From: Xanthostigma xanthostigma
Lineage: Eukaryota > Arthropoda > Insecta > Raphidioptera > Raphidiidae
NCBI GenBank assembly: GCA_963575645.1
Contig: OY754465.1
Coordinates: forward strand, 31,073,501-31,137,500
Reading direction: 5' to 3'
Length of the DNA: 64,000 nt
Made by a program: the position numbers and the translations under genes
Notes under the pieces: model-generated
Database searches by the model: none
Seen by the model: only the letters and a program-made list of their open reading frames with translations
Told to the model about the DNA's origin: nothing
In this document: piece after piece, positions 13,450-24,438 of the stretch
How positions within the stretch are numbered: the first letter of the stretch is position 1
Layout of the letters: each line of letters opens with the position of its first letter

Positions 13450-14117
13450 ATCCAAACCTGAATGTTATAGTGTAAATAGACTTACCATTGTAAAATAAAG
13501 CAATTTTGCCTATAAGGACTCATTTGCACGCAATTGTCGTGAAGCATGTAAAAACTGCTTGTCTACGTGAAAATGATAGTAAATATGCAGTTTGCATTTT
13601 CTTATGAGAGAATGATCCAAACCTGAATGTTATAGTGTAAATAGACTTACCTTCATGATATAAAGCAATTTTGCCTATAAGGACTCATTTGCCCCTTATT
13701 GTCATAAAGGATGTAAAAACTGCTTGTAGCGTTAAAATAATGGTTAATATGCAGTTTGCATTTTCTTACGAGAGAATGATCCAAACCTGAATATTATAGT
13801 GTAAATAGACTTACCTTCATGAAATAAAGCAATTTTGCCTATAAGGACTCATTTGGCCCTAATTGTCATAAAGCATGTAAAAACTGCTTGTATGCGTTAA
13901 AATAATGGTTAATATGCAGTTTGCATTTTCTTATGAGAGAATGATCCAAACCTGAATTTTATAGTGTAAATAAACCTACCTTTGTAAAATAAAGCAATTT
14001 TGCCTATAAGGACTCATTTGCAAGCAATTGTCGTAAAGCATGTAAAAACTGCTTGTCTGCGTTAAAATATTGGTTAATATGCAGTTTGCATTTTCTTATG
14101 AGAGAATGATCCAAACC

Positions 14118-14880
14118 TGAATGTTATAGTGTAAATAAACTTACCTTTGCAAAATAAAGCAATTTTGCCTATAAGGACTCATTTGCACGCAATTGTCGTG
14201 AAGCATGTAAAAACTGCTTGTCTGCGTTTAAATAATGGTTAATATGCAGTTTGCATTTTCTTATGAGAGAATGATCCAAACCTGAATATTATAGTGTAAA
14301 TAGACTTACCTTCATGAAATAAAGCAATTTTGCCTATAAGGACTCATTTGGCCCTAATTGTCATAAAGCATGTAAAAACTGCTTGTATGCGTTAAAATAT
14401 TGGTTAATATGCAGTTTGCATTTTCTTATGAGAGAATGATCCAAACCTGAATTATATAGTGTAAATAGACTTACCTTTGTAAAATAAAGCAATTTTGCCT
14501 ATAAGGACTCATTTGCACGCAATTGTCGTGAAGCATGTAAAAACTGCTTGTCTGCGTGAAAATGATAGTAAATATGCAGTTTGCATTTTCTTATGAGAGA
14601 ATGATCCAAACTTGAATGTTATAGTGTAAATAGACTTACCCTCATGAAATAAACCAATTTTGCCTATAAAGATTCATTTGCACCTAATTGTCGTAAAGCA
14701 TGTAAAAACTGCTTGTATGCGTTAAAATAATAGTTAATATGCAGTTTGCATTTTCTTATGAGAGAATGATCCAAACCTGAATGTATAGTGTAAATAGACT
14801 TACCTTTGTAAAATAAAGCAATTTTGCCTATATGGACTCATTTGCCCCTAATTGTCATAAAGCATGTAAAAACTGCTTGT
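14118..14880 (+). repeat. HOR boundary block, copy 2
   Basis: Second copy of 7190-7950, spanning the boundary between left higher-order units 2 and 3. Confidence 0.8.
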
Positions 14881-15599
14881 ATGCGTTAAAATAATGGTTA
14901 ATATGCAGTTTGCATTTTCTTATGAGAGAATGATCCAAACCTGAACGTTATAGTGAAAATAGACTTACCTTTGTAAAATAAAGCAATTTTGCCTATAAGG
15001 ACTCATTTGCACCTAATTGTCGTAATGCATGTAAAAACTGCTTGTCTGCGTTTAAATAATGGTTAATATGCAGTTTGCATTTTCTTATGAGAGAATGATC
15101 CAAACCTGAATGTTATAGTGAAAGTAGACTTACCTTTGTGAAATAAAGCAATTCTGCCTATTAGGATTCATTTGCACGCAATTGTCGTGTAGCATGTAAA
15201 AACTGCTTGTCTGCGTCAAAATAATGGTTAATATGCAGTTTGCATTTTCTTATGAGAGAATGATCCAAACCTGAATGTTATAGTGTAAATAGACTTACCT
15301 TTGTAAAATAAAGCAATTTTGCCTATAAGGACTCATTTGCCCCTAATTGTCATAAAGCATGTAAAAACTGCTTGTATGCGTTAAAATAATAGTTAATATG
15401 CAGTTTGCATTTTCTTATGAGAGAATGATCCAATCCTGAATGTTATAGTGAAAGTAGACTTACCTTTGTGAAATAAAACAATTTTGCCTTTAAGGACTTA
15501 TTTGCACCTAATTGTCGTAAAGCATGTAAAGACTGCTTGTCTGCGTTTAAATAATGGTTAATATGCAGTTTGCATTTTCTTATGAGAGAATGATCCAAA

Positions 15600-17500
15600 C
15601 CTGAATGTTATAGTGTAAATAGACTTACCTTCATGAAATAAAGCAATTTTGCTTATAATGACTCATTTGCCCCTAATTGTCATAAAGCATGTAAAAACTG
15701 CCTGTATGCGTTAAAATAATAGTTAATAATATGCAGTTTGCATTTTCTTATGAGAGAATGATCCAAACCTGAATGTTATAGTGTAAGTAAACTTACCTTT
15801 GTGAAATATAGCAATTTTACCTATAAGGACTCATTAGCACCTAATTGTCGTAAAGCATGTAAAAACTGCTTGTCTGCGTTAAAATAATGGTTAATATGCA
15901 GTTTGCATTTTCTTATGAGAAAATAATCCAAAGCTGAATGTTATAGTGTAAATAGACTTACCCTCATGAAATTAAGCAATTTTGCCTATAAGGACTAATT
16001 TGCACCTAATTGACGTAAAGCATGTAAAAAATGCTTGTCTGCGTTAAAATGATAGTAAATTTGCAGTTTGCATTTTCTTATGAGAGAATGATCCAAACCT
16101 GAATGTTATAGTGTAAATAGACTTACCTTCATGAAATAAAGCAATTTTGCCTATAAAGACTCATTTGCACGCAATTGTCGTGAAGCATGTAAAAACTGCT
16201 TGCCTGCGTGAAAATGATAGTAAATATGCAGTTTGCATTTTCTTATGAGAGAATGATCCAAACTTGAATGTTATAGTGTAAATAGACTTACCCTCATAAA
16301 ATAAACCAATTTTGCCTATAAAGATTCATTTGCACCTAATTGTCGTAAAGCATGTAAAAACTGCTTGTATGCGTTAAAATAATAGTTAATATGCAGTTTG
16401 CATTTTCTTATGAGAGAATGATCCAAACCTGAATGTATAGTGTAAATAGACTTACCTTTGTAAAATAAAGCAATTTTGCCTATATGGACTCATTTGCCCC
16501 TAATTGTCATAAAGCATGTAAAAACTGCTTGTATGCGTTAAAATAATGGTTAATATGCAGTTTGCATTTTCTTATGAGAGAATGATCTAAACCTGAACGT
16601 TATAGTGAAAATAGACTTACCTTTGTAAAATAAAGCAATTTTGCCTATAAGGACTCATTTGCACCTAATTGTCGTAAAGCATGTAAAAACTGCTTGTCTG
16701 CGTTTAAATAATGGTTAATATGCAGTTTGCATTTTCTTATGAGAGAATGATCCAAACCTGAATGTTATAGTGTAAATAGACTTACCTTTGTGAAATAAAG
16801 CAATTCTGCCTATTAGGATTCATTTGCACGCAATTGTCGTGAAGCATGTAAAAACTGCTTGTCTGCGTTAAAATAATGGTTAATATGCAGTTTGCATTTT
16901 CTTATGAGAGAATGATCCAAACCTGAATGTTATAGTGTAAATAGACTTATGTTCATGAAATAAAGCAATTTTGCCTATAAGGACTCATTTGCCCCTAATT
17001 GTCATAAAGCATGTAAAAACTGCTTGTCAGCGTTAAAATAATGGTTAATATGCAGTTTGCATTTTCTTATGAGAAAATGATGCAAACCTGAATGTTATAG
17101 TGTCAATAGACTTGCCTTTGTAAAATAAAGCAATTTAGCCTATTAGGACACATTTGCACCTGATTGTCATAAAGCATGTAAATACTGCTTGTCTGCGTGA
17201 AAATAATAGGAAATGATCAATTTGCATTATCTTTTGAGAAAATGATCCAAACCTGAATGTTATGTGTAAATAGACTTACCTTCATGAAATAAAGCAATTT
17301 TGCCTATAAGGACTCATTTGCACGCAATTGTCGTGAAGCATGTAAAAACTGCTTGTCTGCGTTAAAATAATGGTTAATATGCAGTTTGCATTTTCTTATG
17401 AGAGAATGATCCAAACCTGAATGATATAGTCTAAATAGACTTACCCTCATGAAATAAAGTAATTTTGCCTATAAAGACTCATTTGCACCTAATTGTCGTA
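15600..17500 (+). repeat. Block L-e, copy 1 (13-15-mer tandem)
   Basis: Matches 17745-19977. The offset grows from 2145 bp (at 15781) to 2313 (at 16201) to 2477 (at 17211), that is 13, 14 and 15 monomers, showing that the second copy gained units one at a time. Shared rare variants are TTATAATGACTC, ACTGCCTGTATG, TTAATAATATGCAG, GTGTAAGTAAACTTACC, GTGAAATATAGC and the divergent marker monomer. Confidence 0.8.
17110..17273 (+). repeat. Divergent marker monomer, left copy 1 (164 bp)
   Basis: The most divergent recognisable subtype. The usually constant core ATGCAGTTTGCATTTTC is replaced by GATCAATTTGCATTATC, followed by TTTTGAGAAAATG and a 2-base deletion giving ATGTTATGTGTAAATAG. It also has AATTTAGCCTATTAGGACAC and TGTAAATACTGC. 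The change removes the ATGCA/TGCAT dyad and leaves ATTTGCAT. Confidence 0.85.
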
Positions 17501-17744
17501 AAGCATGTAAAAACTGCTTGTATGCGTTAAAATAATGGTTCATATGCAGTTTGCATTTTCTTATGAGAGAATGATCCAAACCTGAATGTATAGTGTAAAT
17601 AGACTTACCTTTGTAAAATAAAGCAATTTTGCCTATATGGACTCATTTGCCCCTAATTGTCATAAAGCATGTAAAAACTGCTTGTATGCGTTAAAATAAT
17701 GGTTAATATGCAGTTTGCATTTTCTTATGAGAGAATGATCCAAA

Positions 17745-19977
17745 CCTGAATGTTATAGTGTAAATAGACTTACCTTCATGAAATAAAGCAATTTTGCTTA
17801 TAATGACTCATTTGCCCCTAATTGTCATAAAGCATGTAAAAACTGCCTGTATGCGTTAAAATAATAGTTAATAATATGCAGTTTGCATTTTCTTATGAGA
17901 GAATGATCCAAACCTGAATGTTATAGTGTAAGTAAACTTACCTTTGTGAAATATAGCAATTTTGCCTATAAGGACTCATTAGCACCTAATTGTCGTAAAG
18001 CATGTAAAAACTGCTTGTCTGCGTTAAAATAATGGTTAATATGCAGTTTGCATTTTCTTATGAGAGAATGATCCAAACCAGAATGTTATAGTGTAAATAG
18101 ACTTACCTTCATGAAATAAAGCAATTTTGCTTATAATGACTCATTTGCCCCTAATTGTCATAAAGCATGTAAAAACTGCCTGTATGCGTTAAAATAATAG
18201 TTAATAATATGCAGTTTGCATTTTCTTATGAGAAAATAATCCAAAGCTGAATGTTATAGTGTAAATAGACTTACCCTCATGAAATTAAGCAATTTTGCCT
18301 ATAAGGACTAATTTGCACCTAATTGTCGTAAAGCATGTAAAAACTGCTTGTCTGCGTTAAAATGATAGTAAATTTGCAGTTTGCATTTTCTTATGAGAGA
18401 ATGATCCAAACCTGAATGTTATAGTGTAAATAGACTTACCTTCATGAAATAAAGCAATTTTGCCTATAAAGACTCATTTGCACGCAATTGTCGTGAAGCA
18501 TGTAAAAACTGCTTGCCTGCGTGAAAATGATAGTAAATATGCAGTTTGCATTTTCTTATAGAGAATGATCCAAACTTGAATGTTATAGTGTAAATAGACT
18601 TACCCTCATAAAATAAACCAATTTTGCCTATAAAGATTCATTTGCACCTAATTGTCGTAAAGCATGTAAAAACTGCTTGTATGCGTTAAAATAATAGTTA
18701 ATATGCAGTTTGCATTTTCTTATGAGAGAATGATCCAAACCTGAATGTATAGTGTAAATAGACTTACCTTTGTAAAATAAAGCAATTTTGCCTATATGGA
18801 CTCATTTGCCCCTAATTGTCATAAAGCATGTAAAAACTGCTTGTATGCGTTAAAATAATGGTTAATATGCAGTTTGCATTTTCTTATGAGAGAATGATCC
18901 AAACCTGAACGTTATAGTGAAAATAGACTTACCTTTGTAAAATAAAGCAATTTTGCCTATAAGGACTCATTTGCACCTAATTGTCGTAAAGCATGTAAAA
19001 ACTGCTTGTCTGCGTTTAAATAATGGTTCATATGCAGTTTGCATTTTCTTATGAGAGAATGATCCAAACCTGAATGTTATAGTGTAAATAGACTTACCTT
19101 TGTGAAATAAAGCAATTCTGCCTTTTAGGATTCATTTGCACGCAATTGTCGTGTAGCATGTAAAAACTGCTTGTCTGCGTCAAAATAATGGTTAATATGC
19201 AGTTTGCATTTTCTTATGAGAGAATGATCCAAACCTGAATGTTATAGTGTAAATAGACTTACCTTTGTAAAATAAAGCAATTTTGCCTATAAGGACTCAT
19301 TTGCACGCAATTGTCGTGAAGCATGTAAAAACTGCTTGTCTGCGTTAAAATAATGGTTAATATGCAGTTTGCATTTTCTTATGAGAGAATGATCCAAACC
19401 TGAATGTTATAGTGTAAATAGACTTATGTTCATGAAATAAAGCAATTTTGCCTATAAGGACTCATTTGCCCCTAATTGTCATAAAGCATGTAAAAACTGC
19501 TTGTCAGCGTTAAAATAATGGTTAATATGCAGTTTGCATTTTCTTATGAGAAAATGATCCAAACCTGAATGTTATAGTGTAAATAGACTTGCCTTTGTAA
19601 AATAAAGCAATTTAGCCTATTAGGACACATTTGCACCTGATTGTCATAAAGCATGTAAATACTGCTTGTCTGCGTGAAAATAATAGGAAATGATCAATTT
19701 GCATTATCTTTTGAGAAAATGATCCAAACCTGAATGTTATGTGTAAATAGACTTACCTTCATGAAATAAAGCAATTTTGCCTATAAGGACTCATTTGCAC
19801 GCAATTGTCGTGAAGCATGTAAAAACTGCTTGTCTGCGTTAAAATAATGGTTAATATGCAGTTTGCATTTTCTTATGAGAGAATGATCCAAACCTGAATG
19901 ATATAGTGTAAATAGACTTACCCTCATGAAATAAAGTAATTTTGCCTATAAAGACTCATTTGCACCTAATTGTCGTA
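17745..19977 (+). repeat. Block L-e, copy 2
   Basis: Second copy of 15600-17500. The extra unit near 18080-18230 is a duplicated monomer containing TTATAATGACTC and TTAATAATATGCAG. It is itself a small tandem duplication inside the larger one. Confidence 0.8.
19587..19750 (+). repeat. Divergent marker monomer, left copy 2
   Basis: Same subtype as 17110-17273, 2477 bp downstream, as the marker of the second 13-15-mer block. It pairs with 39867-40030 in the inverted arm. Confidence 0.85.
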
Positions 19978-20505
19978 AAGCATGTAAAAACTGCTTGTCT
20001 GCGTTTAAATAATGGTTAATATGCAGTTTGCATTTTCTTATAAGAGAATGATCCAAACCTGAATATTATAGTGTAAATAGACTAACCTTCATGAAATAAA
20101 GCAATTTTGCCTATAAGGACTCATTTGGCCCTAATTGTCATAAAGCATGTAAAAACTGCTTGTATGCGTTAAAATAATGGTTAATATGCAATTTGCATTT
20201 TCTTATGAGAGAATGATCCAAACCTGAATGTTATAGTGTAAATAGACTTACCTTCATGAAATAAAGCAATTTTGCCTATAAAGACTCATTTGCATCTAAT
20301 TGTCATAAAGCATGTAAAAACTGCTTGTATGCGTTACAATGATAGTAAATATGCAGTTTGCATTTTCTTATGAGCGAATGATCCAAACCTGAATGTTAGA
20401 GTGTAAATAGACTTACCCTCATGAAATAAAGCAATTTTGCTTATAAGGACTCATTTGCACCTAATTGTCATAAAGCTTGTAAAAAATGCTTGTATGCGTT
20501 AAAAT

Positions 20506-22560
20506 AATAGTTAATATGCAGTTTGCATTTTCTTATGAGAGAATGATCCAAACCTGAATGTTATAGTGAAAATAGACTTACCTTTGTAAAATAAAGCAAT
20601 TTTGCCTATAAGGACTCATTTGCACCTTATTGTCGTAAAGCATGTAAAAACTGCTTGTCTGCGTTTAAATAATGGTTAATATGCAGTTTGCATTTTTTTA
20701 TGAGAGAATGATCCAAACCTGAATGTTATAGTGTAAATAGACTTACCTTCATAAAATAAAGCAATTTTGCCTATAAGGACTCATTTGCCCCTAATTGTCA
20801 TAAAGCATGTAAAAACTGCTTGTATGCGTTAAAATAATGGTTAATATGCAGTTTGCATTTTCTTATGAGAGAATGATCCAAACCTAAATGTTATAGTGTA
20901 AATAGACTTACCTTTGTAAAATAAAGCAATTTTGCCTATAAGGACTCATTTGCACGCAAATGTCGTGAAGCATGTAAAAACTGCTTGTCTGCGTGAAAAT
21001 GATAGTAAATATGCAGTTTGCATTTTCTTATGTGAGAATGATCCAAACCTGAATGTTATAGTGTAAATAGACTTACCTTCATGATATAAAGCAATTTTGC
21101 CAATAAGGACTCATTTGCCCCTAATTGTCATAAAGCATGTAAAAACTGCTTGTAGCGTTAAAATAATTGTTAATATGCAGTTTGCATTTTCTTATGAGAG
21201 AATGATCCAAACCTGAATATTATAGTGTAAATAGACTTACCTTCATGAAATAAAGCAATTTTGCCTATAAGGACTCATTTGGCCCTAATTGTCATAAAGC
21301 ATGTAAAAACTGCTTGTATGCGTTAAAATAATGGTTAATATGCAGTTTGCATTTTCTTATGAGAGAATGATCTAAACCTGAATGTTATAGTGTAAATAGA
21401 CTTACCTTTGTAAAATAAAGCAATTTTGCCTATAAGGACTCATTTGCAAGCAATTGTCGTAAAGCATGTAAAAACTGCTTGTCTGCGTTAAAATATTGGT
21501 TAATATGCAGTTTGCATTTTCTTATGAGAGAATGATCCAAACCTGAATGTTATAGTGTAAATAAACTTACCTTTGCAAAATAAAGCAATTTTGCCTATAA
21601 GGACTCATTTGCACGCAATTGTCGTGAAGCATGTAAAAACTGCTTGTCTGCGTTAAAATAATGGTTAATATGCAGTTTGCATTTTCTTATAAGAGAATGA
21701 TCCAAACCTGAATGTTATAGTGTAAATAGACTTACCTTCATGAAATAAAGCAATTTTGCCTATAAGGACTCATTTGGCCCTAATTGTCATAAAGCATGTA
21801 AAAACTGCTTGTATGCGTTAAAATAATGGTTAAAATGCAGTTTGCATTTTCTTATGAGAGAATGATCCAAACCTGAATTATATAGTGTAAATAGACTTAC
21901 CTTGGTAAAATAAAGCAATTTTGCCTATAAGAACTCATTTGCACGCAATTGTCGTGAAGCATGTAAAAACTGCTTGTCTGCGTGAAAATGATAGTAAATA
22001 TGCAGTTTGCATTTTCTTATGAGAGAATGATCCAAACCTTAATGTATAGTGTAAATAGACTTGCCTTTGTAAAATAAAGCAATTTTGCCTATATGGACTC
22101 ATTTGTCCCTAGTTGTCATAAAGCATGTAAAAACTGCTTGTATGCGTTAAAATAATGGTTAATATGCAGTTTGCATTTTCTTATGAGAGAATGATCCAAA
22201 CCTGAACGTTATAGTGAAAATAGACTTACCTTTGTAAAATAAAGCAATTTTGCCTATAAGGACTCATTTGCACCTAATTGTCGTAAAGCATGTAAAAACT
22301 GCTTGTCTGCGTTTAAATAATGGTTAATATGCAGTTTGCATTTTCTTATTAGAGAATGATCCAAACCTGAAAGTTATAGTGTAAATAGACTTACCTTTGT
22401 GAAATAAAGCAATTCTGCCTATTAGGATTCATTTGCACGCAATTGTCGTGTAGCATGTAAAAACTGCTTGTCTGCGTCAAAATAATGGTTAATATGCAGT
22501 TTGCATTTTCTTATGAGAGAATGATCCAAACCTAAATGTTATAGTGTAAATAGACTTACC
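20506..22560 (+). repeat. Block L-g, copy 2
   Basis: Second copy of 13080-15300. It lacks one monomer, the AACTTGAATG/AAATAAACC unit, between about 22.0 and 22.1 kb. It carries private changes such as GCCAATAAGG at 21099 and CCTTAATG at 22037, and both recur reversed in the right arm. This copy, not the one at 13-15 kb, is therefore the closest relative of the inner right arm. Confidence 0.8.
21130..21725 (+). repeat. Block L-f, copy 1
   Basis: Matches 23108-23703 at an offset of 1978 bp (12 monomers minus 2). Shared features are TGTAGCGTTAAAA, GAATATTATAG, GCAAGCAATTG, TTAAAATATTGG, TTTGCAAAAT and CTTATAAGAGAATG. Confidence 0.75.
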
Positions 22561-24320
22561 TTTGTAAAATAAAGCAATTTTGCCTATAAGGACTCATTTG
22601 CACGCAATTGTCGTGAAGCATGTAAAAACTGCTTGTCTGCGTTAAAATAATGGTTAATATGCAGTTTGCATTTTCTTATGAGAGTATGATCCAAACCAGA
22701 ATGTTATAGTGTAAATAGACTTATGTTCATGAAATAAAGCAATTTTGCCTATAAGGACTCATTTGCCCCTAATTGTCATAAAGCTTGTAAAAACTGCTTG
22801 TATGCGTTAAAATAATAGTTAATATGCAGTTTGCATTTTCTTATGAGCGAATGATCCAAACCTGAATGTTATAGTGTAAATAGACTTACCTTCATGAAAT
22901 AAAGCAATTTTGCCTATAAGGACTCATTTGGCCCTAATTGTCATAAAGCATGTAAAAACTGCTTGTATGCGTTAAAATAATGGTTAATATGCAGTTTGCA
23001 TTTTCTTATGAGAGAATGATCCAAACCTGAATGTTATAGTGAAAATAGACTTACCTTTGTAAAATAAAGCAATTTTGCCTATAAGGACTCATTTGCACCT
23101 TATTGTCATAAAGCATGTAAAAACTGCTTGTAGCGTTAAAATAATGGTTAATATGCAGTTTGCATTTTCTTATGAGAGAATGATCCAAACCTGAATATTA
23201 TAGTGTAAATAGACTTACCTTCATGAAATAAAGCAATTTTGCCTATAAGGACTCATTTGGCCCTAATTGTCATAAAGCATGTAAAAACTGCTTGTATGCG
23301 TTAAAATAATGGTTAATATGCAGTTTGCATTTTCTTATGAGAGAATGATCCAAACCTGAATGTTATAGTGTAAATAGACTTACCTTTGTAAAATAAAGCA
23401 ATTTTGCCTATAAGGACTCATTTGCAAGCAATTGTCGTAAAGCATGTAAAAACTGCTTGTCTGCGTTAAAATATTGGTTAATATGCAGTTTGCATTTTCT
23501 TATGAGAGAATGATCCAAACCTGAATGTTATAGTGTAAATAAACTTACCTTTGCAAAATAAAGCAATTTTGCCTATAAGGACTCATTTGCACGCAATTGT
23601 CGTGAAGCATGTAAAAACTGCTTGTCTGCGTTAAAATAATGGTTAATATGCAGTTTGCATTTTCTTATAAGAGAATGATCCAAACCTGAATGTTATAGTG
23701 TAAATAGACTTGCCTTCATGATATAAAGCAATTTTGCCTATAAGGATTCATTTGCCCCTAATTGTCATAAAGCATGTAAAAACTGCTTGTAGCGTTAAAA
23801 TAATGGTTAATATGCAGTTTGCATTTTCTTATGAGAGAATGATCCAAACCTGAATATTATAGTGTAAATAGACTTACCTTCATGAAATAAAGCAATTTTG
23901 CCTATAAGGACTCATTTGGCCCTAATTGTCATAAAGCATGTAAAAACTTCTTGTATGCGTTAAAATAATGGTTAATATGCAGTTTGCATTTTCTTATGAG
24001 AGAATGATCCAAACCTGAATTATATAGTGTAAATAGACTTACCTTTGTAAAATAAAGCAATTTTGCCTATAAGGACTCATTTGCACGCAATTGTCGTGAA
24101 GCATGTAAAAACTGCTTGTCTGCGTGAAAATGATAGTAAATATGCAGTTTGCATTTTCTTATGAGAGAATGATCCAAACTTGAATGTTATAGTGTAAATA
24201 GACTTACCCTCATGAAATAAACCAATTTTGCCTATAAAGATTCATTTGCACCTAATTGTCGTAAAGCATGTAAAAACTGCTTGTATGCGTTAAAATAATA
24301 GTTAATATGCAGTTTGCATT
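21740..24320 (+). repeat. Inner inverted repeat, left arm
   Basis: Reverse complement of 25906-28650. Paired positions add to 50226 at three separately checked private variants: ACTTCTTGTA (23946-23955) with TACAAGAAGT (26271-26280); GAGTATGATCC near 22685 with GGATCATACTC near 27541; and CCTTAATGT (22037-22045) with ACATTAAGG (28181-28189). Beyond about 22.0 kb the sum is 50391, because this arm lacks one monomer present on the right. The symmetry centre is about 25113, not the palindrome centre at 24369. Confidence 0.85.
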
Positions 24321-24366
24321 TTCTTATGAGAAAATGATCCAAACCTGAATGTTATAGTGTAAATAG
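21776..24366 (+). repeat. Left higher-order unit 4, truncated at the inversion
   Basis: Begins with a landmark monomer (GGCCC start, GAATTATATAG) and is cut off at the inversion junction after about 2.6 kb. A further landmark monomer at 23918, only 2142 bp on, shows local rearrangement close to the junction. Confidence 0.55.
23108..23703 (+). repeat. Block L-f, copy 2
   Basis: Second copy of 21130-21725, lying inside the left arm of the inner inverted repeat. It is itself mirrored in the right arm near 26.5-27.1 kb. Confidence 0.75.
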
Positions 24367-24438
24367 GCAAGTCTATTTACACTATAACATTCAGGTTTGG
24401 ATCATTTTCTCATAAGAAAATGCAAACTGCATATTAAC
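24301..24438. repeat. Inversion junction: palindrome, 66-bp perfect arms, 6-bp spacer
   Basis: The array changes direction here. Bases 24301-24366 are the exact reverse complement of 24373-24438, around the spacer GCAAGT (24367-24372). The first mismatch is at 24300 (A, where the mirror of the right arm requires G). Beyond it the arms still pair as ordinary satellite homologues. Both arms carry the less common GAGAAAATGATCC/GGATCATTTTCTC variant, so they are probably the same monomer copied by fold-back, not two random units. GCAAGTCTATTT is a right-arm variant seen elsewhere (for example near 28162), so the breakpoint is at about 24365-24367 with AG microhomology. A fold-back read or assembly chimera is the main alternative. 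Confidence 0.93.

Larger units (their letters stand above)
7422..14349 (+). repeat. Left higher-order unit 2 (42 monomers)
   Basis: 6928 bp between landmark monomers. The first 500 bases repeat bases 1-520, including the rare AACTTGAATG, AAATAAACC and AATGTATAG variants. A 3-bp insertion (GTAATTAATAGAC) near 7865 is seen only here. The unit contains the second copy of the 4060-7125 block. Confidence 0.65.
13080..15300 (+). repeat. Block L-g, copy 1 (2.2 kb)
   Basis: Matches 20506-22560 at an offset of 7426 bp up to the landmark monomer and 7261 bp after it, because the second copy lacks one 165-bp monomer near 22.0 kb. Shared rare variants in order: GCAAGCAATTG, TTAAAATATTGG, TTTGCAAAAT, GAATTATATAG, GAACGTTATAG, AATTCTGCCTATTAGG, CGTGTAGCATG and GCGTCAAAATAATGG. 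Confidence 0.8.
12740..15330 (+). repeat. Outer inverted repeat, left arm
   Basis: Reverse complement of 58320-60910 at a coordinate sum of 73650 (+/-1). Matching private variants: CTGCTTTTATG (12895-12905) with CATAAAAGCAG (60745-60755); the 20-bp palindrome at 13430; ACCATTGTAAAA near 13485 with its reverse near 60164; the landmark monomer at 14350 with its reverse ending at 59300; and CGTAATGCAT (15021-15030) with ATGCATTACG (58620-58629). Confidence 0.85.
14350..21775 (+). repeat. Left higher-order unit 3 (45 monomers)
   Basis: 7426 bp between landmark monomers. Bases 14350-14971 match bases 1-622 at a constant offset of 14349, including CTGAACGTTATAGTGAAAAT. This unit contains the 13-15-mer tandem block at 15.6-20.0 kb and both left copies of the divergent marker monomer. 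Its end, together with the start of unit 4, repeats 13080-15300. Confidence 0.6.
1..24366 (+). repeat. Left satellite array, forward orientation
   Basis: This is a head-to-tail tandem array of about 148 monomers with no interruption. Unit starts at 1, 166, 331 and 495 give lengths of 165, 165 and 164 bp, and later units hold that register with small indels. Each unit has the order (G/C)C-rich start, AATTGTC, AAGCATGTAAAAACTGC, GCGTTAAAAT, ATGCAGTTTGCATTTTC, GATCCAAACCTGAA, TAGTGTAAATAGACTTACC, AATAAAGCAATTTTGC, GGACTCATTT. Units differ from one another at many positions, but variant combinations recur in blocks, which gives higher-order structure. It is probably centromeric or pericentromeric heterochromatin (inference from array size and unit length). 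No reading frame or non-satellite insertion is visible. The array continues beyond base 1. Confidence 0.97.

Noticed and set aside
17110-17273. Insertion of unrelated DNA in the divergent monomer
   Set aside because: It keeps unit length (164 bp) and aligns along its whole length. Only the core and a few other positions differ, so it is a diverged satellite unit.
24301-24438. Transposon terminal inverted repeats or a MITE at the junction
   Set aside because: Both arms are ordinary monomer sequence, there is no target-site duplication, and the spacer is only 6 bp.
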